Positions 12,515 to 24,090 of a stretch of DNA of 64,000 nucleotides are shown piece after piece (positions within the stretch are counted from its first letter, which is position 1; each line of letters starts with the position of its first letter). The DNA is from Mucidula mucida (lineage: Eukaryota; Basidiomycota; Agaricomycetes; Agaricales; Physalacriaceae). The DNA lies in the NCBI GenBank assembly GCA_015501055.1, contig JADNYV010000033.1, forward strand, positions 230,495 to 294,494. The letters run 5' to 3'. The notes beneath the pieces were generated by a model. It worked only from the letters and a program-made list of their open reading frames with translations, was not told the origin of the DNA and did no database searches. Position numbers and translations under genes: made by a program.

Positions 12515-12564
12515 CTACGTGGTTTTCCCACTAATCTTTCTACGTGGTTTTCCCACTAATCTTT
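12515..12564. repeat. 25-bp perfect tandem duplication
   Basis: The 25-base unit ctacgtggttttcccactaa + tcttt occurs twice back to back (12515-12539 and 12540-12564), between the start of DUF3445 gene 1 and the stop codon of DUF3445 gene 2. It looks like a recent slippage or replication duplication in intergenic sequence. Confidence 0.9.
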
Positions 12565-12654
12565 CTGGTATTATCTCTGGCCTTGCGCAGCAGTCCCTTA
12601 TCATGCAACCCCGAATTTTATGGACAATTCATTGGACGTGCACCCTGTTTAATA

Positions 12655-14236
12655 TTACACCATATCAACCATTCCTTCTTCCGTCTCCGTTGGCTTGCTC
12701 AAGGTCGTCTGAGGGTTCGGAACTCGACCATCCTTCACCAAAGCCCTAAAGTCTGTGACTTTGTCCAGATCGCTTTCACTGGATGCCAATCAACTTCTCG
12801 TGTATCTCAACACCGAGATAAGAACTCACGAGATGAGCCCCAGGTCCAGCTGTCGCTTCGTGAGCTCCTGAAGATAGGGAAGCATGCGGTCCTTGTACGC
12901 GGCGTCCAGTTTGTACTGCTCCCAGATGCATCAGTTTCCTACTTCACTTCAGTCTAGGCTGTCTACCTCCATTAGAGCCTTGTCTCCTTCAAGATGAATC
13001 TTGGCGAGTAACGCTGGTACAAGTGGCGTCTCCACTAGGTCTTCCAGGCGCTTCAACATCACATGCCTGGAAATCAGGAGTTAAAGCAATCACAAGGTGA
13101 ATGTATGGTACTTACACTCCAAATGCAATACCGTTGGAGCGTGGAAGTTTGCGAAATGTTTGGTGGTCCATTCGCATCCACATGTCCTTCGGATGGACAC
13201 TGTCGCTCATCTTCTGGGTCGTCACCATGTTGTCTGTTGAAGTATTCGTTAGCACATCGCCGACCGAAATCGCGAATGAACTTGCGCCAAAATAAGTTTC
13301 GATCATCCACCATTGTCCAACTCGTCCTTTCGAAGGGTTCGGTCGCCTTGAATTTCTTCAAAGTACGTTCGACGCTCATCAGGATCTTCTCGTTGAAATA
13401 AGGAATTTCGCGGTGAACCACTTCAAGAGGTTTGCCGATATAGTTTGAAAGCAGGTAAAAACCTATAATCATGTCAACGAAACAGGTTGGTTTGGTATGA
13501 ACTTCACTGACCAGGGAACGCAATCAGGCCTCCCACAAAGTAAACGTGCCCGTCTTCGCGAGCGCGGCCCATCAGAAAGTCGTCTTGCACAAGGCGAGAT
13601 ACGACCATGAGCGCGTCCACTCCGCTCTTTCCAGTGATATCTTCGAACCGTTCTCCCGTGACTTTGTTGTGAATCCCAACCGTTCCAATCGCGTCAAAAA
13701 GAGTCGGATACCGTTTAGGTAGGTAATCGACGAGAGTCTCTAGCAGTTCAGCGCAAGCATCGTCGTTTTCCGGGAGGGAGTCAATGACGATCTTCCCTGG
13801 GTAATATCAATCAACATATGGAAAGGATCTACATGGCGTTCACACCAACCTTTCTCCTTGATGACCTTCGCCTTTTGATCTAGGTACCACTTGTAGTCTT
13901 TGTCGATTTCTATCCAGTCGTTGATGTGCATGGGCTGATGAGCCATGGTCTGACCTCCGCGTGAGTGCTATCTTTGACGCCGCAAGACCGTTACCTTACC
14001 TGGAAATACGGAAAGCGCAGTGTCTTGTTCACGTAGATATGGTTCCTCGTATGCGCGGTCTCCATATCAAAGTCCAAGTACGGGTCCGGATCTGGAGGAG
14101 AAGTTGACGCTTTCTCATCATTCTTAGCGGCAATCGCAGGTGTTCGTTTGTGAGCAGCAGGACGTCTGTAGATAGCGTAGACAAGGCCAGAGACGATACA
14201 GAGAGCAGCGGCTATGTGCGTCCATGTAAACATCAT
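12655..14236 (-). CDS. DUF3445 (heme-dependent oxidative N-demethylase-like) protein 2
   Basis: The start MMFTWTHIAAALCIVSGLVYAIYRR is a membrane anchor of the same kind as in gene 1. It continues with NKTLRFPYFQ, MHINDWIEIDKDYKWYLDQK, then LLETLVDYLPKRYPTLFDAI, LVQDDFLMGRAREDGHVYF, IGKPLEVVHREIPYFNEKIL and RMDHQTFRKLPRSNGIAFGV, the counterpart of the RQERQTLRRLP motif. It ends LPYLQELTKRQLDLGLISS and, after an intron, KVTDFRALVKDGRVPN, with the stop at 12655-12657. At 13206-13250 the reading frame changes across a CTAAC branch-like site and an AACAG acceptor, which implies a very short intron (about 31 nt) or a lost base. It lies tail-to-head with gene 1 and divergently from the Rieske gene (662 bp between starts). 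Confidence 0.75.
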
Positions 14237-14898
14237 GTTGGTGTGGAAGTACGCGTATTACCACGTAATCTGCGCTTGGAGAGGTTATGCCTGAGGTCAC
14301 AGGGCTACGGCTGCGACATGCAGACAAAGATAGTCGGGAGAAGCAGGGCCAAGTGTGTGAACTGGATGGGGAGAGCGAAGCATGTCTTGAGCGTATCTAG
14401 CAGATAGCGTTAACCACACGCCGGGGAATTCCTGGAAATCATTGATAGAAACTGAACCATCAGGGAATGCGGAATTCGCAAAGTCCGACTGGATACGGAT
14501 GGTCGAGAGAGGAAAGAGACCACAATGATTCCGTTTCGGGCTCAGTTTATATTCAAAATTGGTACGTCATCCAGGTCAAAATACCTTCCCCACAAACCGC
14601 CAACCGCAAGCCCACTATCTGTCGCTGTCAGAATTTGCTTCCTCTCTCATAAATGGAGAAACCCCTCGCGGAACACCAATTCCGCAGACTCTGTCCAGGC
14701 TGCTTTGCTCCATTCCCTATCTCCTGGATTACTATGACTTGCAAAGCCTCCGTATTGGGTCTGAATTACTCCGTCCTGCATCCATCTATCTCCTGAAACT
14801 CGCCTGTGGCCAATGTTTTGACCACATGAGCCTTTATAACGCCCGATAAGACGCTTCAAGAACCAACCCCAGTTCTTTCGAGCCCTCCACTGACCCAT

Positions 14899-16743
14899 AT
14901 GCCTGTGCCCACCCAAGTAGCTCTTCTCCTCGTCTCCTCAAGCTGCTTTGGATTCACCGTGCTTGTAGACGAGAACGTCAACCTTCCCTCCGCCTGGTAT
15001 CGCTCTGACGCGATTTACCAGCTGGAAAGACGCGCCATCTTCTCCAAGAAATGGTTATTCCTGTGCCACACGAACGTTCGTTTTCTTTAATATTGATACT
15101 GTCACCTATCTAATCATTTTCCCCAGCGCTTCACAAAGTCGGGCGAATATATTCGCTTCAAGATTGCTGGCTACAGTTTCTTCGCCATCAAAGACCGTGA
15201 AGGGAAGATAAACGCGTTCCACAATGTCTGCCGCCATCGTGCGTTCCCCATCTTGGGCAGCAAGAAGGAGGTCAGTACAAAATCACGTTCATTGCCTGCT
15301 TCCTCACTTCCTTAGGGCGAGCATGACCCCTTGGTGGAGCCAGGCCAAGCCACAATCCTGGCCTGCAAGTTCCACGGCTGGAGGCAAGTACCGTCCCTTG
15401 CGCCTCTTCATCCCGAGGCTTATTGAATTTCTACCCTAGTTATACAATGCAGGGGAAACTAGCTAAAGCTCCTGGCTTCAAAGACGTCGAAGGCTTCAAA
15501 CCAGAAGAAAACGGGCTATTCGAAATCAGAACGCACATCGACAAACTCGGGTATCTTTATATTAACATGGACACGTACGTATACGCTTCCCCCCCCCCCC
15601 TCTCCGTTCAAATAACTGAATTGCGCCCTTAGATCAGATGACTATATCAAGTGGCACGAGCAATTTGGCGACGTCGACTCCCAACCCAGGGTGCACGGTT
15701 TCCCCATTGACAAGTACAAGTATGCGTTCAGCTGGTCATTTGAGAACTGTGAGTGGTGCCGGGGAGCGTCACAGGTTGTTGTATCTTTCTGACATTTACC
15801 TTCTAGGCGATTATAATTGGAAGACTCTTGTGGATAATGTGGGTATCCATCTGTCCACCCTTGACTAGCATACGAACTGACGTTGCCCGTAGTACAACGA
15901 ATGCTATCACTGCAAAGTTGCCCACCCTGGCATCGCTAGCGTACGTGAAACTGGATGTACATCTCTTTAACCTCAAGTCTGACTCGCCATAGACTGTCGA
16001 CTTGAAATCGTACTATGTCCAAGGCTCAGATAGCTATGTCGCGCATTTCTCTCCTCCCAAGCCCGAGAATGTACAGAAGCAAGAGGACGGATCTATTGTG
16101 GCGACTTTCCTCTTCCCTTATGCTGCGTGAGTTGGCTGGTTTGATTATACTGCACCACCCTGACATCGTTGGTAGTATCACATTGATGCCCTCCTATGCC
16201 TACACGATGCGTGTCGTACCGATTGATGCCCACAGGACAGAGGTAAGGTTCACGCTGCTCGCCCCATATTTTATCTGAACCTCCTTAACTAGATGCAATA
16301 TGATGTGTATCGTCCCACAGACGCGACGGATGAGGCGTTTGACGAGACTCACAAATTCTTCGTCCAGGTCGAGGAGGAAGATAAATTCCTCTGCGTAAGT
16401 TCGCCTTTGAGTATCCACCGACGCATTCCTAACATCTACATGTAGACCAACGCCCAGAAGAATATGGAAGCTGGTCTTTATCGGACCGGTGCTTTGCATC
16501 CTGTACGATACCGCGTTTTCATCTTTTGCTACGCTCACAGCGTATATACAGAAACAAGAACACGGCGTCTTGTACTTCCAAAGCCTCGTCAAGAACGCGC
16601 TCATGTCCCATCGAAAGCAAGAAGAAGAAGCGGGACGAGAGATATTCCCCGCGTTACAAGATGGAGGTGCCATGACCAAGGAAGAGATCTTCTGCAACAA
16701 GCTCGAGTCGGCGTGTGGGACACCAAAGCATCTCGAGTGGTGA
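14899..16743 (+). CDS. Rieske non-heme iron oxygenase, choline/glycine-betaine monooxygenase-like
   Basis: The protein has [20 protein letters not shown] at its N-terminus and a Rieske [2Fe-2S] motif split over exons: CRHRAF near 15233, then ACKFHGW near 15360-15385, giving C-x-H...C-x2-H. The mononuclear iron site is [15 protein letters not shown] (15835-15940), the E-x2-H-x4-H type typical of the choline monooxygenase/GbcA/carnitine oxygenase branch. The C-terminal catalytic domain continues with [19 protein letters not shown], then [20 protein letters not shown] and [15 protein letters not shown]. Eight or more introns of 45-60 nt interrupt it; one near 15590 contains a C10 run. Known relatives hydroxylate or demethylate quaternary amines with electrons from a separate reductase, and none is visible in this window. 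It is divergent from DUF3445 gene 2. Confidence 0.85.
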
Positions 16744-17019
16744 GGTTGTAGATTCTTGTATACCCTGACAACTTGTAATTTTGTAAGGCTGGATGTATAA
16801 ATGTAACCAACAAAGGAAGTCTGAATCGGCGTGTCACCATTGGCCAGACAAAACAAAGAGTCGTGATTCAATTTAGTGTAGTAGTAGGTAGATAAGTTAG
16901 TGAGAGGTGAACTGTTTACAACTACACTACACGCATCCTTTCCTGTACATCATACAACACAGATACATACATTATGGAGGAGGAGTTTGTTGAGGCAATC
17001 GTGTATATACTGTAAACTC

Positions 17020-18815
17020 TCACACCGCCGTTTCCGACTTCTTCAGCCTGACCCAGCTATTCCCATCGGCAGGTGCATCTCCGGAATTGCTCTCCACGTC
17101 AGCTTCAGAGCCGGCTTCGGACGATGTATCTTCTTCATGCTCATCCGGAACCTCGACCGTTTCGATGATGTGGACTTGAGGAGGCGGAGGAGGCGGGACA
17201 GCCGTTTCAGTTCGAGGCAAAGTAGGAGGGGGCCGAACGAATGGCTGGACGGGAAGTAAAGCATTCCGCGCCGAGATGAGAAGATGCGGGATGCTCAATA
17301 GAGTATCCAAGATGACGGACGGTAAGAAGGAGGCAAACTTGTACGTGTGGGCTCCGGCCCCCATGGAGAATCTCTCTCCCCTTAACCAGTTACGCAGACG
17401 ACCGAGGCCGATATTGAAGCCCAGGAGGGTAGGTCCGAATTGCCCATTGCTGACAACATTGACCATGGTATTGATGAACACTTTGACGTTTGTCGGCTTC
17501 CTCGGTACACCGTAGTGCGCCTCGTCATGAAACATACCTTTCAGGTTTTCCCACTTTGAACGAGGCGCTCTGTAATGGTGGGAAAGCGCAGCAAAGCCAG
17601 CACCGTATGTCAACTTCTCCGAAACACTCCAGCGCTCCATGGATTTGTACACATCCTCCGGAGCCATGGAATGAGATGCATCGGTCTCAAAGGAGCCAAT
17701 ATCTGCAACGACGAGCTTGATATTCTTCATGGCATCAGATTTGCCAGTCAAGGCAGCTACAGATATTTCTCTCCGTAAGACTTCCGTGGCGCGCAATGTT
17801 CCCGCTGCTGAAATGGATTGCATAGATGAGAAGGGCAGTCCGACGCGAGTTGCAGTAGCCGGGAGACAGACAACGATGGTCTTTCTCTTGTTGTCTTGGG
17901 AGGAGACATTGCGAAGAAGGGGAAGAATGGACTGAATGATCTGGAGCGGAGTGATCTGGGTCGCGTTGAGATACGGCAGATAATCAGAGGCTAGTGACAC
18001 GTTTTCGAATGGTGCGTGAATGGGGGGTGGAATGAGAGAGAGGAGGGAGATGACCGAGTGGATTGGGGCAGGCGATGATTCGAAAGGATCTCCTGGTGCG
18101 TTGATTGGGAAACGACGCAAAAGAGCCTGAGCGACCGAGCGCAGGAAGACAGGGATAGCAGCAGGCTATACGACCGTTTAGCAGATAAATGGGTGTGGAT
18201 GGGTACACATACCTCGGTGGGATCCAACACCAATGCACGAACACACCCACGGCTCTGCCTTTCAAGATCGTCTGCTCCACGGGGCGTAGCGACGCTAGCA
18301 ATGACAATATAACCCTTGCGCTCCAGATCCAGGACAAGGGGCAGACCGAGCGCAGTGTCAGCGCCGAGCACGACTGCAAGACAGAATTGAGACCTAAATT
18401 ACCAAGTAGGGGTGCACTTACTGATAACCTGCTTGCGCTCCAAGGCCAGCTCTTTGAGTCGCCGAGCGCGCACAGTCCTCATATAGGTGCCTCCATAACC
18501 AACTAGCAGGCCTGTGCCTATGACTCCGACGACAGCTCCGCCAGCCTCCCATGGATGCCTCTCGGCCCACGCCAACGAGTTCTCGTACCACGTCGGTGGC
18601 GGCGGTGGAGGCGGGGGCGGTGGCGGGAGCTCAAAGTCACCGAGGCTGGGGAGTCTGTCGATAATCTGAGGCATGTGGACCGGTCCATAGCGGGTAACGT
18701 CCAGCCAGAGCTGATTCAACCGTTCTTGTATCTTGGGCAAGTCCGGAGTCGCAGCGCCGACCGAAGAGAAGAATGTATCCTCGACCTCCTCGAGGAATTC
18801 TGCGATTTTGTCCAT
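17020..18815 (-). CDS. DUF1776 family protein (SDR-like fold, membrane anchored)
   Basis: The N-terminus is MDKIAEFLEEVEDTFFSSVG. A proline run at about residues 65-76 follows, then a membrane segment (GGAVVGVIGTGLLVGYGGTY), the start of a Rossmann-like unit (VVLGADTALGLPLVLDLERK) and a long C-terminal domain with KTIVVCLPATATRVGLPFSS and LGRLRNWLRGERFSMGAG. The tail is acidic and Pro-rich and ends RLKKSETAV with the stop at 17020. The order matches the fungal DUF1776 family, which resembles short-chain dehydrogenases; its reaction is not established. Two introns lie at about 18374-18423 and 18163-18213. The frame is clean. Confidence 0.8.
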
Positions 18816-19012
18816 CGTGGTGAACGTCGAGCTTTAAACGACGGTATCGGTGCCGGAAATGCGATGGCAATTAGGCAACACGGCGGCCCGATCCCTCCGC
18901 TGTGGCGCACCTTCGGAAGCAATAGACGCTCCCCAAGCGAAAATTTCCACGTCTCCTTAATGAGCTGCAATCAGGCTGCAATACTGGTCTTCTCCAAGCC
19001 AATGAAGGGCAA

Positions 19013-19359
19013 CTAAAACTGGGCGTCTTCCGGATTCGTTGTTTCGGAATTCAACTTGCTCTTGACCATCATCACAGCGGTTTTCCTTGCTATATCAGTG
19101 TAATGTAACTTCAACTTGTGAACGATATAGCTTACGCTGTATCGCATGGATGCTCATGTCCAAGTTCAGTCTCGATGGCTGACGCGATGCCTTTCAACGA
19201 TCGGGATGTATCGCGTAGGCGGGCGGCAATCTGCGAAGCCTCAACCTCCTCTAATGTTCTGACTTTTGCACAAGGGAGAAAATACCGAGAATCCCAGCCC
19301 TGCCCCGGAGAAACGGAAATACGACCTGACAGCCCCGCAATTGCGGGGCAATCTAGCAT
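19013..19359 (-). CDS. Small helical/coiled-coil protein, unidentified
   Basis: The minus-strand start at 19359 gives MLDCPAIAGLSGRIS, then a helical heptad-like stretch (VEASQIAARLRDTSRSLKGI) and SAIET. After a likely intron (GTAAGC donor at about 19136, TATAG acceptor near 19090), the frame encoding KTAVMMVKSKLNSETTNPED runs to a stop at 19013-19015. Joining the two parts needs a one-base shift near 19165. The size and helical character suggest a small subunit of a larger complex, but I do not recognise the family. Confidence 0.4.
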
Positions 19360-19620
19360 CTTTCAGTTCATCTGAGCATTCACGCTGAAAACATCACCCC
19401 GGCGCCTTCCCAGTACGTTCTCTTACTCGTCAACACCCGACCCTCCATGTTCTCATGCTATTTTACGAAAGAAATACGTACGTTTCCCCACAGAGGCCTT
19501 TCTCTCATTCGTGGAAGAACAGTCCTCCTACGATCGGCCCGGAACGAAACAATTTCAAGGGGACAAACATCAGCCACCCCGTGTCCCACAAGTCTTACTT
19601 ATCACTTCGCTCACAGCGTG

Positions 19621-21563
19621 ATGACCCAACCCACCGAGAGGATGTTGACCAAGATACAGTCCAAAGACTTTGTACCGGCGGAAGCTATGCTCGCGCCTGC
19701 GAGATCCCCAGCTGCGACTCTACAAGAGAAAGGCTCCGAGGAGAAGGCTACCCCACAAAACGACGATGTCCCCGCGTTAGAGATGGAGTGGTCGTATCCT
19801 GACGGCGGAACACGAGCTTGGCTGGTCGTCTTCGGCTGTTTCCTATATGCCTGTACCTCCATGTACGTCGTTCCCACGCCTTCTCAATCTCGCTTTGGTG
19901 AGTTGAAACGCTATACCATCGCTAGGTCATTCGGCCTTGTTTGGGGCGTGCTTCAAGATTATTACCACACCAACATGTTCCCGGATACGAGTCTGAGTGT
20001 TTTGAGTTTAGCAGGTGGACTGCAGAATTTTGTACGTTACTAGTACTATGCCGGACTTGCGCGCAGACTGAACAGACTCGGACAGTTGATGAATTGCACT
20101 GCATACCTCTCTGGTGGGCTTGGTGATCGCTAGTGGGTGTTCTAGTTTAACATCGCTTCACTGATGTTCATCATTCTCTTAGTGGCTACAAGGTGGTACA
20201 GTTACAAGCACCTGTGTCGTGAACTAATGTTACTTCAAGCGAATCATCGCCATCAGCAGTCTGTTTTCCTATCTGTCGCTGTTGGCCTCAGCATTCTCTA
20301 CCAAGCTGTTCCACGTCTTCCTCTTTCAAGGCGCTTTCCTTGGAGTATCACAAGGACTCGGCTACCCGTTGTACGTCTCAATGCCATCGCAGTGGTTTCT
20401 CGAGAAACGCGGTCTTGCCACTGGACTCGCCATATGTGGATCTGGGATCGGTGGCGGTGTAGGCTCGTTGATCGTTCGCCAACTGTACGATTCCTCTTCG
20501 TTCTCGTGTTTTGTGAATTCATGTCTGCTCAGATTATCGTCGGTCGGGTTCAGAAACACGATGTTGATATACAGCAGCATGAACGCCGTTTCATGGACGT
20601 TTGCGTGGTTCCTACTCAAGGAACGGTTACGACCTGGGCAGACTACTGAAAAGAAGCGATGGTTGCCGGAGCACATCACTGGCGAATTCTACAGTATCGC
20701 TCTCTCAGTATTCGTCGGGATTTTTGGATTTTTGGTAAGCATTACTGAACGCCGAGTCGCGTCCGCTGTGTTCTAATGGGCTCATAGTCACCCTTCTACT
20801 TCATAACGACGTACACGAAGCAATTCGTACCATCGATCGATCCCAAATCCCTAAAGGTCACACTCCCATTAATCCTCATGAATTTCTCAGGTATACATCC
20901 ATCCTCATCCCCACACCCATATGTACTAACCTTACCTCATCCAGCCGGTTTTGGTCGCGTAAGCTCATTACAAAACCTCTCCCCGCTTTTAGCGCTTTGT
21001 CTGTTTCACTAACGCATCCCGCTCTGTGTGTGATTCCTCCCTGATCCTAGATACTAGCCGGCCGGCTGGCGGACATCATAGGCCCCATCAACGCGTTCTT
21101 CTCGTCGTTCTTCTTTGGGGGGCTCATCCAGATGCTGGTATGGACGTTTGCGAAAAACTTTGCGGCGATCCTGGTGTTCTCGATTCTGAACGGGCTGATT
21201 GCGTGCTGGTTTATGAGCCTGCTTCCTGTGGTGTGTGCGAAGCTGTTTGGGATCCGCGGCTTGTCGACTATTACGGGATTCATGATTTTGGCGAATTCAC
21301 CAGGTATGAGTGGGCAGTGCATAGGGTGATCGTTGTTAACTTGGATATAGGACAGTTGGCGGGTGCGCCTATTGGAGGCGCCGTCTTTGCTGCGTCAGGT
21401 AATAATTGGGTCGCGGTGACGATGTATTCTGGTGGCTTGATGTTGACAGGTTCTCTCTTTGTTCTTTACGGTGAGCCAAGGTTGTTTTTACTCAGGCTGT
21501 CCGTAATACTAAATTGTGCTAGCTCGGTTCTCGTATGATAGACGCGTTTGGGCGCGTGTGTAG
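19621..21563 (+). CDS. MFS transporter, monocarboxylate-transporter-like (MCT/MCH type)
   Basis: After a hydrophilic N-terminus (MTQPTERMLTKIQSKDFVPA), the MCT-family signature DGGTRAWLVVFGCFLYACTS starts helix 1. SFGLVWGVLQDYYHTNMFPD, LLASAFSTKLFHVFLFQGAF, LEKRGLATGLAICGSGIGGG and later AGFGRILAGRLADIIGPINA follow, the last matching the MFS inter-helix R-x-G-R-x-x-D element. About twelve membrane helices are predicted. The exons join in frame across eight or more short introns, and the end is RFSYDRRVWARV with the stop at 21561-21563. Fungal MCH-type members move riboflavin, monocarboxylates or unknown substrates across the plasma membrane. It is near the N-demethylase cluster but separated from it by DUF1776, so co-function is only a guess. 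Confidence 0.85.
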
Positions 21564-21985
21564 CTGTGGATGTTGTTGTACTAGAATACTGATAGATTTT
21601 CCTGACTATTCACACTTCACACAGAACGCTCTCGCGACAAGTAATCGGTGGCCGGTCACCGTCGAATACTCATACCATTCGATGGCACGCGTCGGAGCGT
21701 AGTCACGTATAGTGGGCATCGCCGTGAGGGTTAGGCCTCAAATTGGGAGGAGGAGAGGATTGAGTCATGAGGTGATCAGATTCATCCAAGCTTCAGACTT
21801 TGAAATGAACTTCAATCCTTCACGTGTATCGATGACGCATCAACGAACCACCACCACGTATCTTTGCGCGTACTATAGGAGTCGTACTAGGAACTCTTCG
21901 AATTGTTTGTACGTTCTGTGAATTGCTTCGACTTTGTTAATTGACAGCACTTCTAAACCATGATTTGTGGAACTTCCACTTCGTC

Positions 21986-22363
21986 ATGAAGTTTCCGAGA
22001 CGATCTCTACCAGCAAAGTCTTCTGTCGCTCAAAGTTGCATCGAAGATGTCCTCGACCTCATATTCTCACAGATAGCCAGGACAGATCTTGCATCTGCCG
22101 CCATGGCAATGCAAAGGGTGGTCTCCCGCTGCTTACAGATTGCTCTACGCTTGCGTGACTTTTGGTCATGCCACTGCATCAATGAAGGCTTTGTCAACGG
22201 GAGCGAGTATGTACGCAGTCTCATAAGGGATATCAAGTTGACATCTTCTTCTGGGCAACCTCAACCATATTCTGTATTTCACTGGCTGGAATGTCTCCCC
22301 GAAGGCGCTATAAGATCGCTTACTATATATGCCCCCGATGGCAGGGAACGCGAACGTCTGTAA
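21986..22363 (+). CDS. Possible short F-box-like protein or fragment
   Basis: The frame from ATG 21986 encodes MKFPRRSLPAKSS, then CIEDVLDLIFSQIARTDLAS and LRLRDFWSC, which resembles an F-box helix-turn arrangement in which the usual LPxE is replaced. It continues FHWLECLPEGAIRSLTIYAP and stops at 22363. Agaricomycete F-box proteins normally run for 400-600 residues, so this would be a fragment unless further exons are missed; sequence after 22363 shows no continuing LRR. It overlaps nothing better. Confidence 0.3.
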   Translation: MKFPRRSLPAKSSVAQSCIEDVLDLIFSQIARTDLASAAMAMQRVVSRCLQIALRLRDFWSCHCINEGFVNGSEYVRSLIRDIKLTSSSGQPQPYSVFHWLECLPEGAIRSLTIYAPDGRERERL

Positions 22364-22583
22364 GAAGTAGCGTATGAAAGGCACTGGGAAGCATCATCCA
22401 AATTCCCATGAAACTTTGTAAACTCCGTTATAGCCCGATGTTTCCAGTATAGCTCACCCTCGCAAAGCCCTTGTGCCTTTGGGAAAGTACATATAGAATA
22501 AAGAGCCAGTAATATTATGAGGTAGCCAGCCGGTCGAGTAAGATATCTAAACTCCATGTCGTCGAACAACCTACAAGCCAGAA

Positions 22584-23873
22584 TCAGCGCCGTCGAAGAC
22601 TGCCCCTACCGCCACCCAAAGACCGTCTCCTCAACTCCTCATCAATGCGCCACATCCCCGCCACAAACTCGTCCCTTCCAACCCCTTTGCCCTTATCCTT
22701 CGCACCAGTCCCTAATATACATTCTTCCCATATTTCCCTCAGACGCGCCTTTGGCAGCCTGCTCAGCTCCCATAACCGCTTGACCACCTCAGGATGCAGC
22801 TTGTCCGTGTCCCTCTCGTCACCCGGTGATGTCGGAGACGAAGGCGACGTAGGAAAACTAGCGCTCGTAGGAGACGTAGTAGTCAAATCCACCGAGATGC
22901 CTCTCCACCCTTGCCTAGACCGCGGAGGCGAAAGCTGGTTATCCGTCTTACGCGGCGGAGTAGTGGGTTTATTGTCCGGCCGCGGTGGCGGAGGCGGCGG
23001 CTTTGTTTTCTGTGTCGCTGCGGCCTGTGCTAAAGCCAGGTTGGCATCAAAGAGGGAAACGTAGCGTGCGCGTGCTGCGGGCGGAACGGGGGTCGGACGG
23101 GATAGCCGGACATTCATGAGACTGGGTTTTGCTTTTATGGGAGGGGGAGGTGGTTTTGAGGCAGGTTTTGAGGCGGATAATGTGGAAACTGAGGAAGGCT
23201 TGGAGGATGATACGGAGGATGCGTAGGATGTGAATGATGATATGGACGCAGCAGGGGAAGGTGTAGTCCGCATCGGAGGAGGTGGAGGGGGCGGCTTCCT
23301 ACCGGTCGAAGATGTTGCCGAGGTGACAATGGCAGTGGTGCCTTTCCTCTCTGGGAGTTTCGGTGGTATTGGTTTGCCTCCGTTAGCACTAAAGAATTCA
23401 TGTCGCTCCCGGATGGGGCTGACCTGCTCAAAACTAGAGAGCTGAGCGCTGACACTCTCGAACGATTCGTCGTCGGCGTCCGAGTGCTCCAGTGAGACGC
23501 TCTGCATGGAGGATATACTCGACGAGGCCGCGTGTGACGAAACAGTAGGGGTAGTTAACGTCGGCCCCATAGATTTGTGCGTATTCCTGGCAGACGTCGA
23601 GGATACAGTTGATGAACGGGAACGCGACGAAAGCGATGAAGACGAGGAGCCAACCCGTTGCTTCATGTTTGGTCTGGTCACCGACGAATCCGGGGGATAA
23701 GTGTGATTTTCGCCATTCTTCGATATATTTTCTGAGGCTACCGACACCAACGATGCGGGAGAAGAAGGCTGTCTCGGTGGCAGAGGAGGCGCTGCAACCC
23801 AGTCGTTTTCAAGACTTTGTGAGGATCCGCTGAGCGCTTCTAAGGCATGTATGCGCGATTGAATCGATGTCAT
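22584..23873 (-). CDS. IRS4/TAX4-like protein with C-terminal EH domain
   Basis: A single 429-codon exon opens MTSIQSRIHALEALSGSSQS and runs through a long Ser/Pro-rich region with proline tracts (KPPPPPPPMRTTPSP, KTKPPPPPPRPDNK). It contains RYVSLFDANLALAQAAA, then a C-terminal EH-type domain: HPEVVKRLWELSRLPKARLR, IWEECI, GVGRDEFVAGMWRIDEELRR. This layout is that of the fungal IRS4/TAX4 family, which binds and activates the inositol-5-phosphatase INP51 and thereby affects phosphoinositides, cell wall integrity and autophagy in yeast. The frame is intact. Proline tracts could bind SH3 domains. Confidence 0.75.
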   Translation of the reverse strand: MTSIQSRIHALEALSGSSQSLENDWVAAPPLPPRQPSSPASLVSVASENISKNGENHTYPPDSSVTRPNMKQRVGSSSSSLSSRSRSSTVSSTSARNTHKSMGPTLTTPTVSSHAASSSISSMQSVSLEHSDADDESFESVSAQLSSFEQVSPIRERHEFFSANGGKPIPPKLPERKGTTAIVTSATSSTGRKPPPPPPPMRTTPSPAASISSFTSYASSVSSSKPSSVSTLSASKPASKPPPPPIKAKPSLMNVRLSRPTPVPPAARARYVSLFDANLALAQAAATQKTKPPPPPPRPDNKPTTPPRKTDNQLSPPRSRQGWRGISVDLTTTSPTSASFPTSPSSPTSPGDERDTDKLHPEVVKRLWELSRLPKARLREIWEECILGTGAKDKGKGVGRDEFVAGMWRIDEELRRRSLGGGRGSLRRR

Positions 23874-24090
23874 GTTTTCTGCCTCTTTTTCCTTGGGTTC
23901 TCTGTCAAGAGGGCGTAATTTAGGAGTGAAAGAGAGTGGACGAGGTGATGGTAGGAGGAGAGAGGCCGTATATGGTAATAAGCATCATCGACGCTTGAGC
24001 ATCCCAAATTAGAACACACTTGCAACACACCACTTGTGCAATATTTCAACGGACTATCAACTATCCTGGAGCCCGGGTTGCTCCAAACTA

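Noticed and set aside
15587..15600. Run of cytosines in the Rieske gene
   Set aside because: It sits inside an intron and looks like an ordinary homopolymer; no regulatory meaning can be read from it.
16200..16871. 223-residue minus-strand frame opposite the Rieske gene
   Set aside because: The plus strand here encodes conserved Rieske catalytic-domain segments with proper introns; the antisense frame has no recognisable domain.
19447..19620. Longer N-terminal extension of the MFS transporter frame
   Set aside because: The upstream part is out of keeping with the family; the ATG at 19621 gives a normal hydrophilic leader before helix 1.
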